Source of the DNA: Erythrobacter sp. CCH5-A1
GTDB lineage: Bacteria > Pseudomonadota > Alphaproteobacteria > Sphingomonadales > Sphingomonadaceae
Direction of reading: 5' to 3'
Length of the DNA: 31,275 bases
Assembly: GCF_001557115.1 (NCBI RefSeq)
Contig: NZ_LSKQ01000312.1
Span: 1 to 31,275, forward strand
How positions within the stretch are numbered: position 1 is the first letter of the stretch; each line of letters opens with the position of its first letter. Under the pieces are notes generated by a model. The model was given only the letters and a program-made list of their open reading frames with translations, ran no database searches and was not told the origin of the DNA. Position numbers and translations under genes: made by a program. Below, one piece after another: positions 14,769 through 24,254 of the stretch.

Positions 14769-17231
14769 ATGATGAAATTGCGTTACGCGCTTTGCGCCGG
14801 TGCCGCCGTGTCGGCCCTCATGACCACCCCCGCCTTTGCCCAGGACAACGTCGACGAGACGGTCGAGGGCGAGGAAATCATCGTCACCGCCGTCGCGCGC
14901 GGGCAGAACCGGATCGAAAGCTCGGTTTCGGTCAGCGCCATCGGCGCGGACGAGATCACCAAGCTCAACGCGCCGTCCTCGGCCGACCTCATCCGCCAGA
15001 TCCCGGGCATCCGCTCGGAAGCCTCGGGCGGCGAGGGCAACGCCAATATCGCGGTGCGCGGTATCCCGGTCTCAACCGGCGGTGCGCGCTACATCCAGCT
15101 GCAGGAAGACGGCCTGCCGGTGCTCGAATTCGGCGACATCATTTTCGGCAACGCCGACAACTTCCTGCGCGCCGACCGCTCGGTCGCCCGCGTCGAAGCG
15201 GTGCGCGGCGGCTCGGCCTCGACCTTCGCCTCCAACGCGCCGGGTGCGGTTATCAACTTCATCTCCAAGACCGGCAAGCAGGAAGGCGGCGCGATCCAGG
15301 GCTCGGTCGGCCTCGACTTCGAGACCTACCGCCTCGATTTCGATTACGGCGCGCCGCTTGGCGAAGACCTCTACTTCCACGTCGGCGGCTTCTACCGCAC
15401 CGGCGAGGGCCCGCGCGACATCGGCTACAACGGCTATGACGGCGGCCAGATCAAGGCCAATATCACCAAGGAATTCGAAGGCGGCTATATCCGCTTCTCG
15501 GCCAAGTATCTCGACGACAAGACCCCGACCATCCTGCCCCAGCCGGTGCGGGTGACGGGTTCGAACGGCTCGCCGAACTACGAGGCGATTGCCGGCTTCG
15601 ATCCGCGCACCGATTCGCTCTACAGCCCCTTCCTCGGCCAGGCGGTGACCCTCGACGGGAGCAACAACCCGACCAGCTTCGATTTCCGTGACGGGCTTTC
15701 GGTCCAGTCCAAGGCCTTCGGCATCGAGGCCGAGATCGACGTGGGCGGCGGCTGGACGCTGACCAACCGCTTCCGCTTCGCCGACAATTCGGGCGGCTTC
15801 CTCTCGCCCTTCCCGGCAGGGGCCGGCACGGCCCAGTCGGTCGCCAACTCGATCGGCGGCGCGGGCTCGACCATCCTCTTCGCGAGCGGGCCGAATGCGG
15901 GGCAGGTCGCCAACCCGACGACCATCGGCGGCAACGGGCTGCTCACCAACGTGGTGGTGTTCAACACCCGCCTCAACAGCCTCGACAACGTCACCAACGA
16001 CTTCCGCGTGAACAAGGAATTCGACCTTGGCGGCGGGACGCTGAACTTCACCAGCGGCTTCTACCTGTCGCGCCAGACCATCGATACCGACTGGCTGTGG
16101 ACCAGCCACGTCCAGACCGTGCAGGGCGACGGCCAAGCGGTGCTCGTCAACATCCGCAATGCGGGCGGCCAGGTCGTGACGCAGAACGGCGCGGTCGGTT
16201 TCGGCGCGACCTTCTTCGGCAATTGCTGCCGCCGGTCCTATGATGTCGACTACTCGACCTACGCGCCCTTCGCCTCGCTCTCGTTCGAGACCGGTCGCCT
16301 GACGCTCGATGCCTCGATCCGCTACGATTTCGGCGATGCGAGCGGGACGATCACCGGTTCGGACACGGGCTTCGGCACCGGCGTCGGCAGCTTCGACTTC
16401 GACCGCAACGGCACGATCAGCCCGGCCGAAGCGCAGACCAGCGTGCTGCCGCTCGGCAATGCGCGTCCGGTGAACTACGACTTCGACTATGTCAGCTACT
16501 CGCTGGGGGCGAACTACCTCGTCAGCGACGATCTCGGCGTCTTCGCGCGCTACAGCCGCGGCGGGCGTCACACCGCCGACCGCTCGCTGTTCTCGCCGGC
16601 TGTCAGCACCACCGATGGCAGCCTGCCGGGGGGTGATGCGGGCGTGATCGCGACGGTCAACCAGCTCGAAGTGGGCGCGAAGTACCAGTCGGGTGGGATC
16701 GGCTTCTACGCCACCGGCTTCTTCGCCAAGACCGAGGAAACCAACGTCGAACTCGCCCCGCTCGAGCTGTTCGACAGCACCTACGAGGCCTTCGGGATCG
16801 AGATCGAGGGCTCCTACCGCACAGGGCCGTTCTCGCTGAGCGCGGGCGCGACCTGGACCGACTCGGAGATCAAGGACGCGCTCGACGCCTCGACCATCGG
16901 CAACACCCCGCGGCGCCAGGCCGATCTCGTCTACCAAGCCACCGCGCAGTACGAGAGCGACATGTTCACCGTCGGCGCCAACGTGGTCGGCACCACCGAC
17001 AGCTACACGCAGGACAGCAACCTGCTGAAGCTGCCCGCCTACACCCAGGTCAATGCCTTCGTCGCCTTCCGTCCGATCGACCGGATCGAGGTCGGCCTCA
17101 ACGCGCAGAACCTGTTCAACGCCGAGGGCTTTACCGAGGCAGAGGAAGGTTCGATCCCGGCCAACGGCCTGGTGCGCGCGCGCTCGATCGCCGGGCGCAC
17201 GGTGCTTGCTTCGGTCCGGTTCGACTTCTGA
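14769..17231 (+). CDS. TonB-dependent outer membrane receptor (sucrose/fructoside locus)
   Basis: An 820-residue TonB-dependent receptor. Start 14769 (MMKLRYALCAG) follows GAGAGGAGA; an in-frame ATG at 14745 would lengthen the signal region without a ribosome site. The signal peptide covers about residues 1-26 (ending TPAFAQ), the TonB box is EEIIVTAVAR, and the plug includes DLIRQIPGIRSEASGG and VRGGSASTFASNAPGAVINFISK. The barrel ends LASVRFDF with a terminal phenylalanine. A CC pair (NCCRRSYDVD) probably lies in an external loop. Operator sites for the divergent LacI repressor lie 58-97 bases upstream. It is the outer membrane importer of the sucrose-type locus; it could also take larger fructo-oligosaccharides. 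Confidence 0.9.
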   Translation: MMKLRYALCAGAAVSALMTTPAFAQDNVDETVEGEEIIVTAVARGQNRIESSVSVSAIGADEITKLNAPSSADLIRQIPGIRSEASGGEGNANIAVRGIPVSTGGARYIQLQEDGLPVLEFGDIIFGNADNFLRADRSVARVEAVRGGSASTFASNAPGAVINFISKTGKQEGGAIQGSVGLDFETYRLDFDYGAPLGEDLYFHVGGFYRTGEGPRDIGYNGYDGGQIKANITKEFEGGYIRFSAKYLDDKTPTILPQPVRVTGSNGSPNYEAIAGFDPRTDSLYSPFLGQAVTLDGSNNPTSFDFRDGLSVQSKAFGIEAEIDVGGGWTLTNRFRFADNSGGFLSPFPAGAGTAQSVANSIGGAGSTILFASGPNAGQVANPTTIGGNGLLTNVVVFNTRLNSLDNVTNDFRVNKEFDLGGGTLNFTSGFYLSRQTIDTDWLWTSHVQTVQGDGQAVLVNIRNAGGQVVTQNGAVGFGATFFGNCCRRSYDVDYSTYAPFASLSFETGRLTLDASIRYDFGDASGTITGSDTGFGTGVGSFDFDRNGTISPAEAQTSVLPLGNARPVNYDFDYVSYSLGANYLVSDDLGVFARYSRGGRHTADRSLFSPAVSTTDGSLPGGDAGVIATVNQLEVGAKYQSGGIGFYATGFFAKTEETNVELAPLELFDSTYEAFGIEIEGSYRTGPFSLSAGATWTDSEIKDALDASTIGNTPRRQADLVYQATAQYESDMFTVGANVVGTTDSYTQDSNLLKLPAYTQVNAFVAFRPIDRIEVGLNAQNLFNAEGFTEAEEGSIPANGLVRARSIAGRTVLASVRFDF

Positions 17232-17251
17232 TAACCGGGCCTGTGGCACAG

Positions 17252-17293
17252 GGGCTGGCCGCCACTTCTCCCCGGCGGCCGGCCCTTCTTTTT
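17252..17293 (+). terminator. Intrinsic terminator or attenuator between receptor and GH68 gene
   Basis: A 12-bp stem (17252-17263 with 17274-17285, one G-T pair) with a 10-base loop is followed by TTCTTTTT. It starts 21 bases after the receptor stop and ends 22 bases before the next start, leaving no room for a separate promoter. The downstream enzymes therefore probably depend on partial read-through. Confidence 0.85.
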
Positions 17294-17315
17294 GGTGATG
17301 TAACGTGACGGGACG

Positions 17316-18413
17316 ATGCCGCGGATGACCAGCCAGTGGACTGCCGAACAGGTGCACCGGATCGCGCCTCCGCTCGAGGCCGGCGCGCTGATCCCCGCAG
17401 TGCGCGCGGCGGCGCGCGGGGCGCTCGATCCGGCGCGGCTCTACTGGGACATGTGGCCGTTGCAGGACGCCGCCGGGCACCGCGTAGTGCTGGCCGGGCG
17501 CGCGCTGTGGATGGCGCTCACCGCGCCTGACCGGGGCGATCCCGCGCTCCGGCACTTCGAGGCGAAGATCCACTGGCTCGAGCAGGTGGGCGAGGGCGAC
17601 TGGATCGACCACGGCCCGGTGCTCCCTGCCGTCAGCGTCCCCTACGAGCGCGAGTGGGCGGGCGCGGCGCTCTGTCATGACGGCACCGTCACCCTGTTCT
17701 TCACCGCCGCCGGCACTGCTGCCCGCGCCGGGGGGTACCAGCAGGAGCTGTGGGCGGCGCATGCTGCGGTGGGCGCGGACGGCTGGCCGACCGGGTGGTC
17801 GACCCCCGCGCCGCTCGTCACCGGCTACGGGCCGCACTACATGCCCGCCGACGCCCACGAGGGCGCACCCGGCACGATCAAGGCTTTCCGCGATCCGGCC
17901 TTCTTCCGCGATCCCGCGGACGGCACCGAATACCTTGCCTTCACCGCCAGCCTCGCAGGCTCGGCGAGCGCCTTCAACGGCGCCTTCGGCCTTGCCCGTA
18001 AGCGCGCCGACGGCACGTGGGAGCTGCTCCCCCCCGCGATCCATGCCGAGGGCGTCAACAACGAGCTCGAGCGCGCGCATCTGGTGTTTCACGCCGGTTG
18101 CTACTACGCCTTCTGGTCGACCCAGACCGTGACCTTCGCCGATGGTCTGGGCCATGCACCGGGGGGGCTTTACGGGATGGTGGCTGACAGCATGGCGGGG
18201 CCGTGGCGGCCCTTGAACGGGACGGGGCTGGTGCTCGCCAACCCCGGGGATGCCCCCCAGCAGACATACAGCTGGTATGTCGATGCGGATCTCACCGTGT
18301 GCAGCTTTGTCGACGTGCTTCCTGATGGCAGCTTTGGCGGCGTGCCTGCCGCACTGCTGCGGCTGACGCTCGACGGCGAGAGCGCCGGTCTCGCGCTGGA
18401 GCCTGCCGTCTGA
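17316..18413 (+). CDS. GH68 family beta-fructosidase/sucrase, cytoplasmic
   Basis: A 365-residue five-bladed-propeller glycosidase of family GH68. The three acidic catalytic positions are recognisable: nucleophile D45 in YWDMWPLQ, transition-state stabiliser D193 in AFRDPAFF, and acid/base E252 in NNELERAHLV. GH68 contains levansucrase, inulosucrase and invertase-like enzymes; this one is shorter than typical secreted levansucrases (about 410-480 residues) and has no signal peptide, so it should act inside the cell. With a sucrose-type carrier and a fructokinase beside it, the likely role is hydrolysis of imported sucrose to glucose and fructose, not polymer synthesis. The start at 17316 is used; 17325 (MTSQWTAEQ) is an alternative with similar support. 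The stop overlaps the kinase start by one base. Confidence 0.87.
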   Translation: MPRMTSQWTAEQVHRIAPPLEAGALIPAVRAAARGALDPARLYWDMWPLQDAAGHRVVLAGRALWMALTAPDRGDPALRHFEAKIHWLEQVGEGDWIDHGPVLPAVSVPYEREWAGAALCHDGTVTLFFTAAGTAARAGGYQQELWAAHAAVGADGWPTGWSTPAPLVTGYGPHYMPADAHEGAPGTIKAFRDPAFFRDPADGTEYLAFTASLAGSASAFNGAFGLARKRADGTWELLPPAIHAEGVNNELERAHLVFHAGCYYAFWSTQTVTFADGLGHAPGGLYGMVADSMAGPWRPLNGTGLVLANPGDAPQQTYSWYVDADLTVCSFVDVLPDGSFGGVPAALLRLTLDGESAGLALEPAV

Positions 18414-19282
18414 TGTTGGCTGCGATCGAGGCGGGGGGCACCAAGTTCGTCCTCGCGGTCGGCCCGTCGCCCGATGCCATCACCGCCCGCCACACCATCC
18501 CGACCCGCGATCCGGCGACGACGCTCGCCGAGGCGGCGGCGTGGTTCGGAAGCCACGGCCCGCTCGCCGCGCTCGGGATCGGGAGCTTCGGACCCGTCGA
18601 GCTCGACCGTGCCTCGCCCAAGTGGGGCTTCATCACCACCACGCCCAAGCCCGGCTGGGCGGACACCGATGTCGCCCGCCACCTTTCCGCTGCGCTCGGG
18701 GACGTTCCGGTGGGCTTCGACACTGACGTCAACGCCGCCGCGCTCGCCGAGCACCGCGCGCGGGGCGGCGATGTTGGCGGGAGCCTCGCCTATCTCACCA
18801 TCGGCACCGGGATCGGCGGCGGGCTGGTGGTGGATGGCCGCCCGGTCCACGGCATCGCCCACCCCGAAGTCGGCCATATCTACCCGCGCCGCCATCCCGA
18901 GGACCGCGACTTCCCTGGCACCTGCCCGCACCATGGCGACTGCCTCGAGGGTCTCGCCGCGGGCCCCGCGGTGATGGCGCGCTGGGGCGCCTCGCTCTCC
19001 GAGCTTCCCGCCGATCATCCGGCCCAAGCGATCATCGCCGACTACATCGCGCAGGCCTGCCACGTGCTCTTCGCGAGCGTCGCGGTGGAGGAAGTGGTGA
19101 TCGGCGGCGGGGTGGCGCAGACCCCCGGCCTCGTCGACAGGATCGCCGCGCGCGCCCGCGAATTCGATGCGGGCTACCTCCCCGGCGGCGCGCGCCACCG
19201 CATCATCGCCCCGCGCCTCGGCACCGACAGCGGCATCACCGGCGCGATGCTTCTCGCTGCGCGCGCTGCCGCCGAGGCTTGA
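18413..19282 (+). CDS. ROK-family fructokinase
   Basis: A 289-residue ROK sugar kinase. It begins MLAAIEAGGTKFVLAVG, an ATP-site variant of the ROK signature. The catalytic base is D105 in FDTDVNAAAL, and the second phosphate loop is TIGTGIGGGLV. A zinc site of the fructokinase subgroup is visible: H155 in HPEVGHIYPRR, then C171, H174 and C177 in CPHHGDCLEG. This H-C-H-C spacing is what separates YdhR/ScrK-like fructokinases from glucose-specific ROK kinases. It overlaps the GH68 stop by one base (TGATG), so the two are translated together. It would make fructose 6-phosphate from the sucrose split by GH68. Confidence 0.9.
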   Translation: MLAAIEAGGTKFVLAVGPSPDAITARHTIPTRDPATTLAEAAAWFGSHGPLAALGIGSFGPVELDRASPKWGFITTTPKPGWADTDVARHLSAALGDVPVGFDTDVNAAALAEHRARGGDVGGSLAYLTIGTGIGGGLVVDGRPVHGIAHPEVGHIYPRRHPEDRDFPGTCPHHGDCLEGLAAGPAVMARWGASLSELPADHPAQAIIADYIAQACHVLFASVAVEEVVIGGGVAQTPGLVDRIAARAREFDAGYLPGGARHRIIAPRLGTDSGITGAMLLAARAAAEA

Positions 19283-19327
19283 ACCGCCCGCTTTCCCTCG
19301 CGATAAGGGCGTGAGGGAGAGACACAG

Positions 19328-20239
19328 ATGTTCCGACTGCTTGCCGCGCTCGCCGCGCTGATCGGGTTTGCCATGCCGCTGGCTGCCGAGGATAAGGGCC
19401 GCCTCATCGAGTACCGCGACGTCGCCGCCGCGGGCCTGCCCGACCAGCGCCTCTCGATCTGGCTGCCGCCCGGCTACGATGCCTCGGACAAGCGCTTTCC
19501 GGTGCTCTACATGCATGACGGGCACAACCTGTTCGACGTCAAGAACAGCAACTTCAACAAGATCTGGGCCGCTGACACAGCGATGCTGGCCGCCGTCCAG
19601 ACCGGCAAGGTCGAACCGCACATCATCATCGGCATCTGGGCGCCGGGGCCGGACCGCTACCGCCAGTACCTCCCCCGCAGCGCCTATGACGCCGCGCCGC
19701 CTGCGGTGCGCGCGCACATGGACACGACCGCCGGGGGCGCGGTGGTTTCCGACCGCTATCTCGCGTGGATCGCCGGACCCCTGAAGGCATGGGTCGACGC
19801 ATCCTTCCGCACCCGCACCGGGCGTGACGACACCGCGATCGTCGGTTCTTCGATGGGCGGGCTGATGAGCTGCTACGCTTTCCTCGAGGCGCCCAAGGTG
19901 TTCGGGCGGGCGGGCTGCGTCTCCTCGCACTGGCCCGCGGTAGATCCGCGCGCCGTGGCGGGGGAGGACAGCGGCGTCGCGCAGATGTGGGACGCGTGGT
20001 TCGCTGCGCGGCTCGGCCCGCCCGATGGGCGGCGGGTGTGGATGGACCACGGCACCGCGACGCTCGACCAGTTCTACGCGCCCTACCAGCAGGTCGTCGA
20101 CGCGCGCTTCACCGTCGCGGGCTGGCAGCGCGGGCGCGACTGGGAGAGCCGCGTCTACGAGGGCGCCGAGCACGAGGAGAACGCCTGGGCCGCACGCCTG
20201 CCCGAGGTGTTCGGGTGGCTGCTGGCGAAGCGGCCCTGA
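19328..20239 (+). CDS. Secreted alpha/beta-hydrolase, esterase-D/enterochelin-esterase-like
   Basis: A 303-residue putative esterase. Residues 1-20 form a signal peptide (FRLLAALAALIGFAMPLAA). The oxyanion region is YMHDGHNLFD, the nucleophile S175 lies in GSSMGG, and a C-terminal histidine is H282 in GAEHEENAW; an acid residue probably lies between them (D240 of WMDHGTA is one option). This is the COG2382/COG2819-type fold found in acyl and carbohydrate esterases. It starts 45 bases after the fructokinase on the same strand behind AGGGAGAGA. Its role in a sucrose/fructan locus is not obvious; deacylation of acylated sugars or plant sugar esters in the periplasm is possible. The substrate is unknown. 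Confidence 0.82.
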   Translation: MFRLLAALAALIGFAMPLAAEDKGRLIEYRDVAAAGLPDQRLSIWLPPGYDASDKRFPVLYMHDGHNLFDVKNSNFNKIWAADTAMLAAVQTGKVEPHIIIGIWAPGPDRYRQYLPRSAYDAAPPAVRAHMDTTAGGAVVSDRYLAWIAGPLKAWVDASFRTRTGRDDTAIVGSSMGGLMSCYAFLEAPKVFGRAGCVSSHWPAVDPRAVAGEDSGVAQMWDAWFAARLGPPDGRRVWMDHGTATLDQFYAPYQQVVDARFTVAGWQRGRDWESRVYEGAEHEENAWAARLPEVFGWLLAKRP

Positions 20240-20306
20240 GTCGCCGCGTCGGCCCGCGCTGTTGGAGACACATGAGACACTGTCCAGGGCCGGAAAAGCC
20301 TGCCCC

Positions 20307-20334
20307 CTCCAGCCCCCGTTCAGCAGGGCTGGAG
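20307..20334. other. Stem-loop in the convergent gap after the esterase gene
   Basis: CTCCAGCCC (20307-20315) and GGGCTGGAG (20326-20334) form a perfect 9-bp stem with a 10-base loop, between the convergent esterase and eda genes. There is no T tract on either side, so it is at best a weak terminator. The rest of the 172-bp gap shows nothing recognisable. Confidence 0.4.
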
Positions 20335-20411
20335 AGAGCGTGAAGGACACCATCAGGCGAGCCTGTCAGCTTCCCGGCGTGTAGGAAAGTTGTTTTGCGG
20401 GGGGGCTTGGA

Positions 20412-21020
20412 CTAGCGCAACCCGTAAGCCTCTTTCGCCAGCGCTTCCACTGTCGCGCGGTCAGGCGCGCCCTTGGGAGAGACCCAGCTGCCGCCCACGC
20501 ACAGCACCGGATCGAAGGCGAGCCATTCGGGGGCGTTCTCGAGGCTGATCCCACCGGTCGGGCAGAAGCGCACATGGCCGAAGGGCGCGGCGAGCGCCTT
20601 CAGCGCGGGCAATCCGCCTGCCGCCATGGCCGGGAAGAACTTGAAGCGGTCGAGCCCGAGGTCCAGCCCGCGCATGATGTCGCCCGCATTGGCGATGCCG
20701 GGGAGGAAGGGCACGCCCGCCGCAACCGCCGCCTTGCCGAGGTTCTCGGTGAGGCCGGGGGAGACGATGAACTCGCTCCCGGCTTCCAGCGCCGCGTCGA
20801 GTTCGCGCGGGTTGGTGACGGTGCCTGCCCCGACGATCGCGCCCGGAACCTGCTTCATCGCCCGGATCGCGCCCAATGCCGCGGGGGTGCGCAGCGTGAC
20901 TTCAAGCACACGCAGCCCGCCCGCGACCAGCGCTTCGGCGAGCGGGACCGCGTGGGCCTCGTCCTCGATCACGATCACCGGGATCACCGGCGCAGTGCGC
21001 ATGATGGCGTCGATATTCAT
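20412..21020 (-). CDS. eda: 2-keto-3-deoxy-6-phosphogluconate aldolase (Entner-Doudoroff)
   Basis: A 202-residue class I KDPG aldolase, which splits KDPG into pyruvate and glyceraldehyde 3-phosphate. The Schiff-base lysine is K127 in RFKFFPA and the catalytic glutamate is E40 in LEVTLRT. GAGTV, the SPG loop (FIVSPGLT) and CPTGGI phosphate-binding segment are all present, and the length is normal. The start at 21020 overlaps the edd stop by one base (TGATG) and its ribosome site is inside edd, so translation is probably coupled. It is the last gene of zwf-edd-eda. All active-site residues are intact. Confidence 0.97.
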   Translation of the reverse strand: MNIDAIMRTAPVIPVIVIEDEAHAVPLAEALVAGGLRVLEVTLRTPAALGAIRAMKQVPGAIVGAGTVTNPRELDAALEAGSEFIVSPGLTENLGKAAVAAGVPFLPGIANAGDIMRGLDLGLDRFKFFPAMAAGGLPALKALAAPFGHVRFCPTGGISLENAPEWLAFDPVLCVGGSWVSPKGAPDRATVEALAKEAYGLR

Positions 21021-22822
21021 CACATTCCTCCCGTGGCGAGCATCGCCGAGGCGCCCTGTTCGGCCCCGTCGGCATAGCGGCGCAGCATGCCGAACAGCTC
21101 GCGGCCCGTGCCGAGTTCGGCTTGCGGATCGGTTGCCGGCTCGCGCGCGGCGAGATCGGCAGTGGTCGAAAGCTCGCCCGTCACCGCGCAGACCCGCACG
21201 ACGTCGCCATCGCGTAGCCGCGCCAGCGGGCCTCCGCCGAGCGCCTCGGGGGTGCAATGGATCGCCGCGGGCACCTTGCCGCTCGCGCCCGACATGCGGC
21301 CATCTGTTACGAGCGCCACCTTGAAGCCGCGGTCCTGAAGCACGCCCAGGGGCGGGGTGAGCTTGTGGAGTTCGGGCATCCCGTTGGCGCGCGGGCCCTG
21401 GAAGCGGACGACCACCACCACGTCGCGGTCAAGCTCGCCCGCCTTGAAGGCAGCGGCGACGCTCGCCTGATCCTCGAAGACGCGGCACGGGGCTTCGACC
21501 GTCCAGCGTGTTTCGTCCACCGCCGAGGTCTTGAAGCAGGCGCGGCCGAGATTGCCTTCCAGCAGCCGCATCCCGCCATCGGGCTTGAAGGGCGTCGCGA
21601 CCGGGCGCAGCATCGTGTCGTCTCCGCTCGGGCCGACCTCGCGCCACACGAGATCATCGCCGTCGAGCCCCGGCTCTTTCGCGTAGTCCGCAAAGCCGCC
21701 GCGCCCGACCGTCAGGATGTCGCCATGCGCGAGGCCGGCTTCCAGCAGCTCGCCGATGACAAAACCCATGCCGCCCGCGTTATGAAAATGGTTCACGTCG
21801 CCCGCGCCGTTGGGATAGACCTGCGCGATCAGCGGCACGGCGCTGGAGAGTTCGCTGAGGTCGTTCCAGTCGAAGATCACCCCCGCCGCGCGCGCCATGG
21901 CGGGCAGGTGGATCGCGTGGTTGGTCGAGCCGCCGGTCGCCAGCAGGCCCACGGCCGCGTTGACGATCGCCTTTTCGTCAACGACGAGACTGAGCGGGCG
22001 GTAGTCGTCGGACTTCCGGCCGATCTCCGCCACCCGGTGCACCGCCGCGCGGTCCAAGGCCTGGCGCAGCTTGGTGCCGGGGTTGATGAAGGCGGAATTG
22101 GGCACGTGGAGCCCCATCATCTCCATCATCATCTGGTTCGAATTGGCGGTGCCGAAGAAGGTGCAGGTGCCCTGCGAGTGGTAGCTGCCCATCTCGCTCG
22201 CCAGCAATTCGGCGCGGGTCGCCTTGCCCTCGGCATAGAGCTGGCGGACGCGCTGCTTTTCCTTGTTGGGAATGCCGCTCGGCATCGGCCCGCCGGGCAC
22301 GAAGATCATCGGCAGGTGGCCGAAGCGCAGCGCGCCCATCAGCAGACCCGGCACGATCTTGTCGCAGATGCCGAGCAGGAGCGCGCCGTCGAACATCGCG
22401 TGGGAGAGCGCGACGGCGGTCGACAGGGCAATGACGTCGCGGCTGAAGAGCGACAGCTCCATCCCCGTCTCGCCCTGTGTCACCCCGTCGCACATCGCGG
22501 GCACGCCGCCCGCGACCTGCGCGGTGGCGCCGATCTCGCGGGCGTAGATCTTGAGCCGCTCGGGATAGCGGTAATAGGGCGCGTGGGCGCTAAGCATGTC
22601 GTTATAGGCGCTGACGATGCCGATATTCGCCCCGCGGCCTGCGACCAGCGCGGCCTTGTCCTCCTCCATCCCCGCATAGGCATGGGCGAGGTTGGAGCAG
22701 GAGACCGCCGAACGCTCGCCCATGTTGTCGCCCTCGCGGCGGATGAGGTCGAGATAGGCGCTGCGGCTAGCGCGCGAGTTTTCGATCACCCGCTGCGTCA
22801 CCTTGTGAAGGGTGTCATTCAT
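21020..22822 (-). CDS. edd: 6-phosphogluconate dehydratase
   Basis: A 600-residue member of the IlvD/Edd family that dehydrates 6-phosphogluconate to KDPG. Likely iron-sulfur ligands are C111 (AMCDGVTQG), C153 (GICDKI) and C220 ([13 protein letters not shown]). [11 protein letters not shown] and the C-terminal [17 protein letters not shown] are typical of the family, and the length matches the usual 600-610 residues. The start at 22822 lies within the last 8 bases of zwf. It is the middle gene of the operon. Confidence 0.97.
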   Translation of the reverse strand: MNDTLHKVTQRVIENSRASRSAYLDLIRREGDNMGERSAVSCSNLAHAYAGMEEDKAALVAGRGANIGIVSAYNDMLSAHAPYYRYPERLKIYAREIGATAQVAGGVPAMCDGVTQGETGMELSLFSRDVIALSTAVALSHAMFDGALLLGICDKIVPGLLMGALRFGHLPMIFVPGGPMPSGIPNKEKQRVRQLYAEGKATRAELLASEMGSYHSQGTCTFFGTANSNQMMMEMMGLHVPNSAFINPGTKLRQALDRAAVHRVAEIGRKSDDYRPLSLVVDEKAIVNAAVGLLATGGSTNHAIHLPAMARAAGVIFDWNDLSELSSAVPLIAQVYPNGAGDVNHFHNAGGMGFVIGELLEAGLAHGDILTVGRGGFADYAKEPGLDGDDLVWREVGPSGDDTMLRPVATPFKPDGGMRLLEGNLGRACFKTSAVDETRWTVEAPCRVFEDQASVAAAFKAGELDRDVVVVVRFQGPRANGMPELHKLTPPLGVLQDRGFKVALVTDGRMSGASGKVPAAIHCTPEALGGGPLARLRDGDVVRVCAVTGELSTTADLAAREPATDPQAELGTGRELFGMLRRYADGAEQGASAMLATGGM

Positions 22823-24254
22823 GCCACGTCACTCCGTCCCGTTCCGCCAGCGCGATCGCCGCGCTCGGGCCCCAGCTTCCCGCGGTGTAGGTCTTGGGGG
22901 TGAGGCCGTCCGCCTCCCAGCCGGCGCGGATCGCGTCCACCCAGTCCCACTGGGCTTCAACCTCGTCGCGTCGGACGAATAGGGTCTGGTCGCCCTCGAC
23001 CAGATCGAGCAGCAGGCGTTCATAGGCGATGCGCCGCACCGCTCCGCTGAAGGCGTCGGGCATGGCGATGTTGAGCGGCACCTGCCGCAGGCGGATGCCC
23101 TCGCGATCGAGGCCGGGGACCTTGGCCATCAGCGAGAGGGTGATGTTCTCTTCGGGCTGGATGCCGATCACCAGCCGGTTGGGCTGCATCGTCGCGCCGC
23201 GCCCGGCGAAGATCGAGTGCGGCACGCAGCGGAACTGGATCACGATCTCGGTGACGCGCTTGGGCATGCGCTTGCCGGTCCTGAGGTAGAAGGGCACGCC
23301 CTTCCAGCGCCAGTTGTCGACATGGGCCTTGATCGCGACGAAGGTCTCGGTGTCCGATGGCTTTCCCAGTTCCTCGTCATAGCCCGGCACCGCCGCGCCC
23401 TGGATCGCGCCTGCGCGGTACTGCCCGGTGACGGTTTCATTGGAGCCGACCCGGCGCAGGGCACGCAGCACCTTGACCTTCTCGTCGCGCACGGCGGTCG
23501 CATCGAAGTGGGCGGGCGGCTCCATCGCCACCAGCGCGAGCAATTGGAGCATGTGGTTCTGCACCATGTCGCGGATCGCCCCAGCATCGTCGTAGAAGGC
23601 AACGCGCCCTTCGAGGCCGACGGTCTCGGCGACGGTGATCTGGACATGCTCGATATGCGCCGCGTTCCACAAGGGCTCGAACATGATGTTGGCGAACCGC
23701 AGCGCGAGCAGGTTCTGCACCGTCTCCTTGCCGAGATAGTGGTCGATGCGGAAAATGCGGCTCTCGGGGAAGGCGGCGGCAACCGCGTCGTTGATCTCGC
23801 GGCTGGTGGCAAGGTTGGTGCCCAGCGGCTTTTCGAGGCACATCCGCACGGTCTCGCCCGTCAGGCCCGCCGATTGCAGCCCCTTGATGGTCGGCTCGAA
23901 CAGGCTCGGCGCGGTCGAGAGGAAGATCGCGAGGCCGCGGGCGGGCGTGCCGACCTTCTCGGCGAGCGCGCCGTAGCCTTCGAGCGTGGTCGCATCGAGG
24001 GTCTGGTAGGCGAGGCGGTTCAAGAACCCCGCCATGCTCCCGCGGCGTTCGGCGGGGAGATATTTCTCGAGCGCGGCGCGGGCGAAGTTGCGATACTCGC
24101 TGTCGCTCATGTCGGAGCGCGCGGTGCCGATGATGGCGAGGTCGGGCGCGAGCAGCCCGTCGGCATCGAGCGCGAACAGGCTCGGCAGCAGCATGCGCTG
24201 GGCAAGGTCGCCGGTGGCTCCGAACAGCAGCAGGCGGTCAGCGGTGAAGCTCAT
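22815..24254 (-). CDS. zwf: Glucose-6-phosphate 1-dehydrogenase
   Basis: A 479-residue glucose-6-phosphate dehydrogenase. The dinucleotide site is [12 protein letters not shown] (residues 9-20), followed by CLEKPLG (139-145), the substrate signature RIDHYLGKE (169-177) and the probable catalytic base H234 in VQNHMLQLL. It starts at 24254 with AAGGGGG about 10 bases upstream; that site is buried in a long stem-loop that directly abuts the start codon. The gene opens the zwf-edd-eda operon. No 6-phosphogluconolactonase gene (pgl) is present between zwf and edd, unlike the zwf-pgl-edd-glk order of many relatives, so that enzyme must be encoded elsewhere. Confidence 0.97.
   Translation of the reverse strand: MSFTADRLLLFGATGDLAQRMLLPSLFALDADGLLAPDLAIIGTARSDMSDSEYRNFARAALEKYLPAERRGSMAGFLNRLAYQTLDATTLEGYGALAEKVGTPARGLAIFLSTAPSLFEPTIKGLQSAGLTGETVRMCLEKPLGTNLATSREINDAVAAAFPESRIFRIDHYLGKETVQNLLALRFANIMFEPLWNAAHIEHVQITVAETVGLEGRVAFYDDAGAIRDMVQNHMLQLLALVAMEPPAHFDATAVRDEKVKVLRALRRVGSNETVTGQYRAGAIQGAAVPGYDEELGKPSDTETFVAIKAHVDNWRWKGVPFYLRTGKRMPKRVTEIVIQFRCVPHSIFAGRGATMQPNRLVIGIQPEENITLSLMAKVPGLDREGIRLRQVPLNIAMPDAFSGAVRRIAYERLLLDLVEGDQTLFVRRDEVEAQWDWVDAIRAGWEADGLTPKTYTAGSWGPSAAIALAERDGVTWHE

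Noticed and set aside
15072..18155. A 1027-codon open frame on the - strand opposite the second receptor and GH68 gene
   Set aside because: It crosses two well-supported genes and a terminator, has no recognisable domain, and is typical of antisense open frames at high GC.
20240..20411. A small gene or RNA in the esterase-eda gap
   Set aside because: Only a 9-bp stem without a T tract is visible; no promoter, ribosome site or plausible frame was found.
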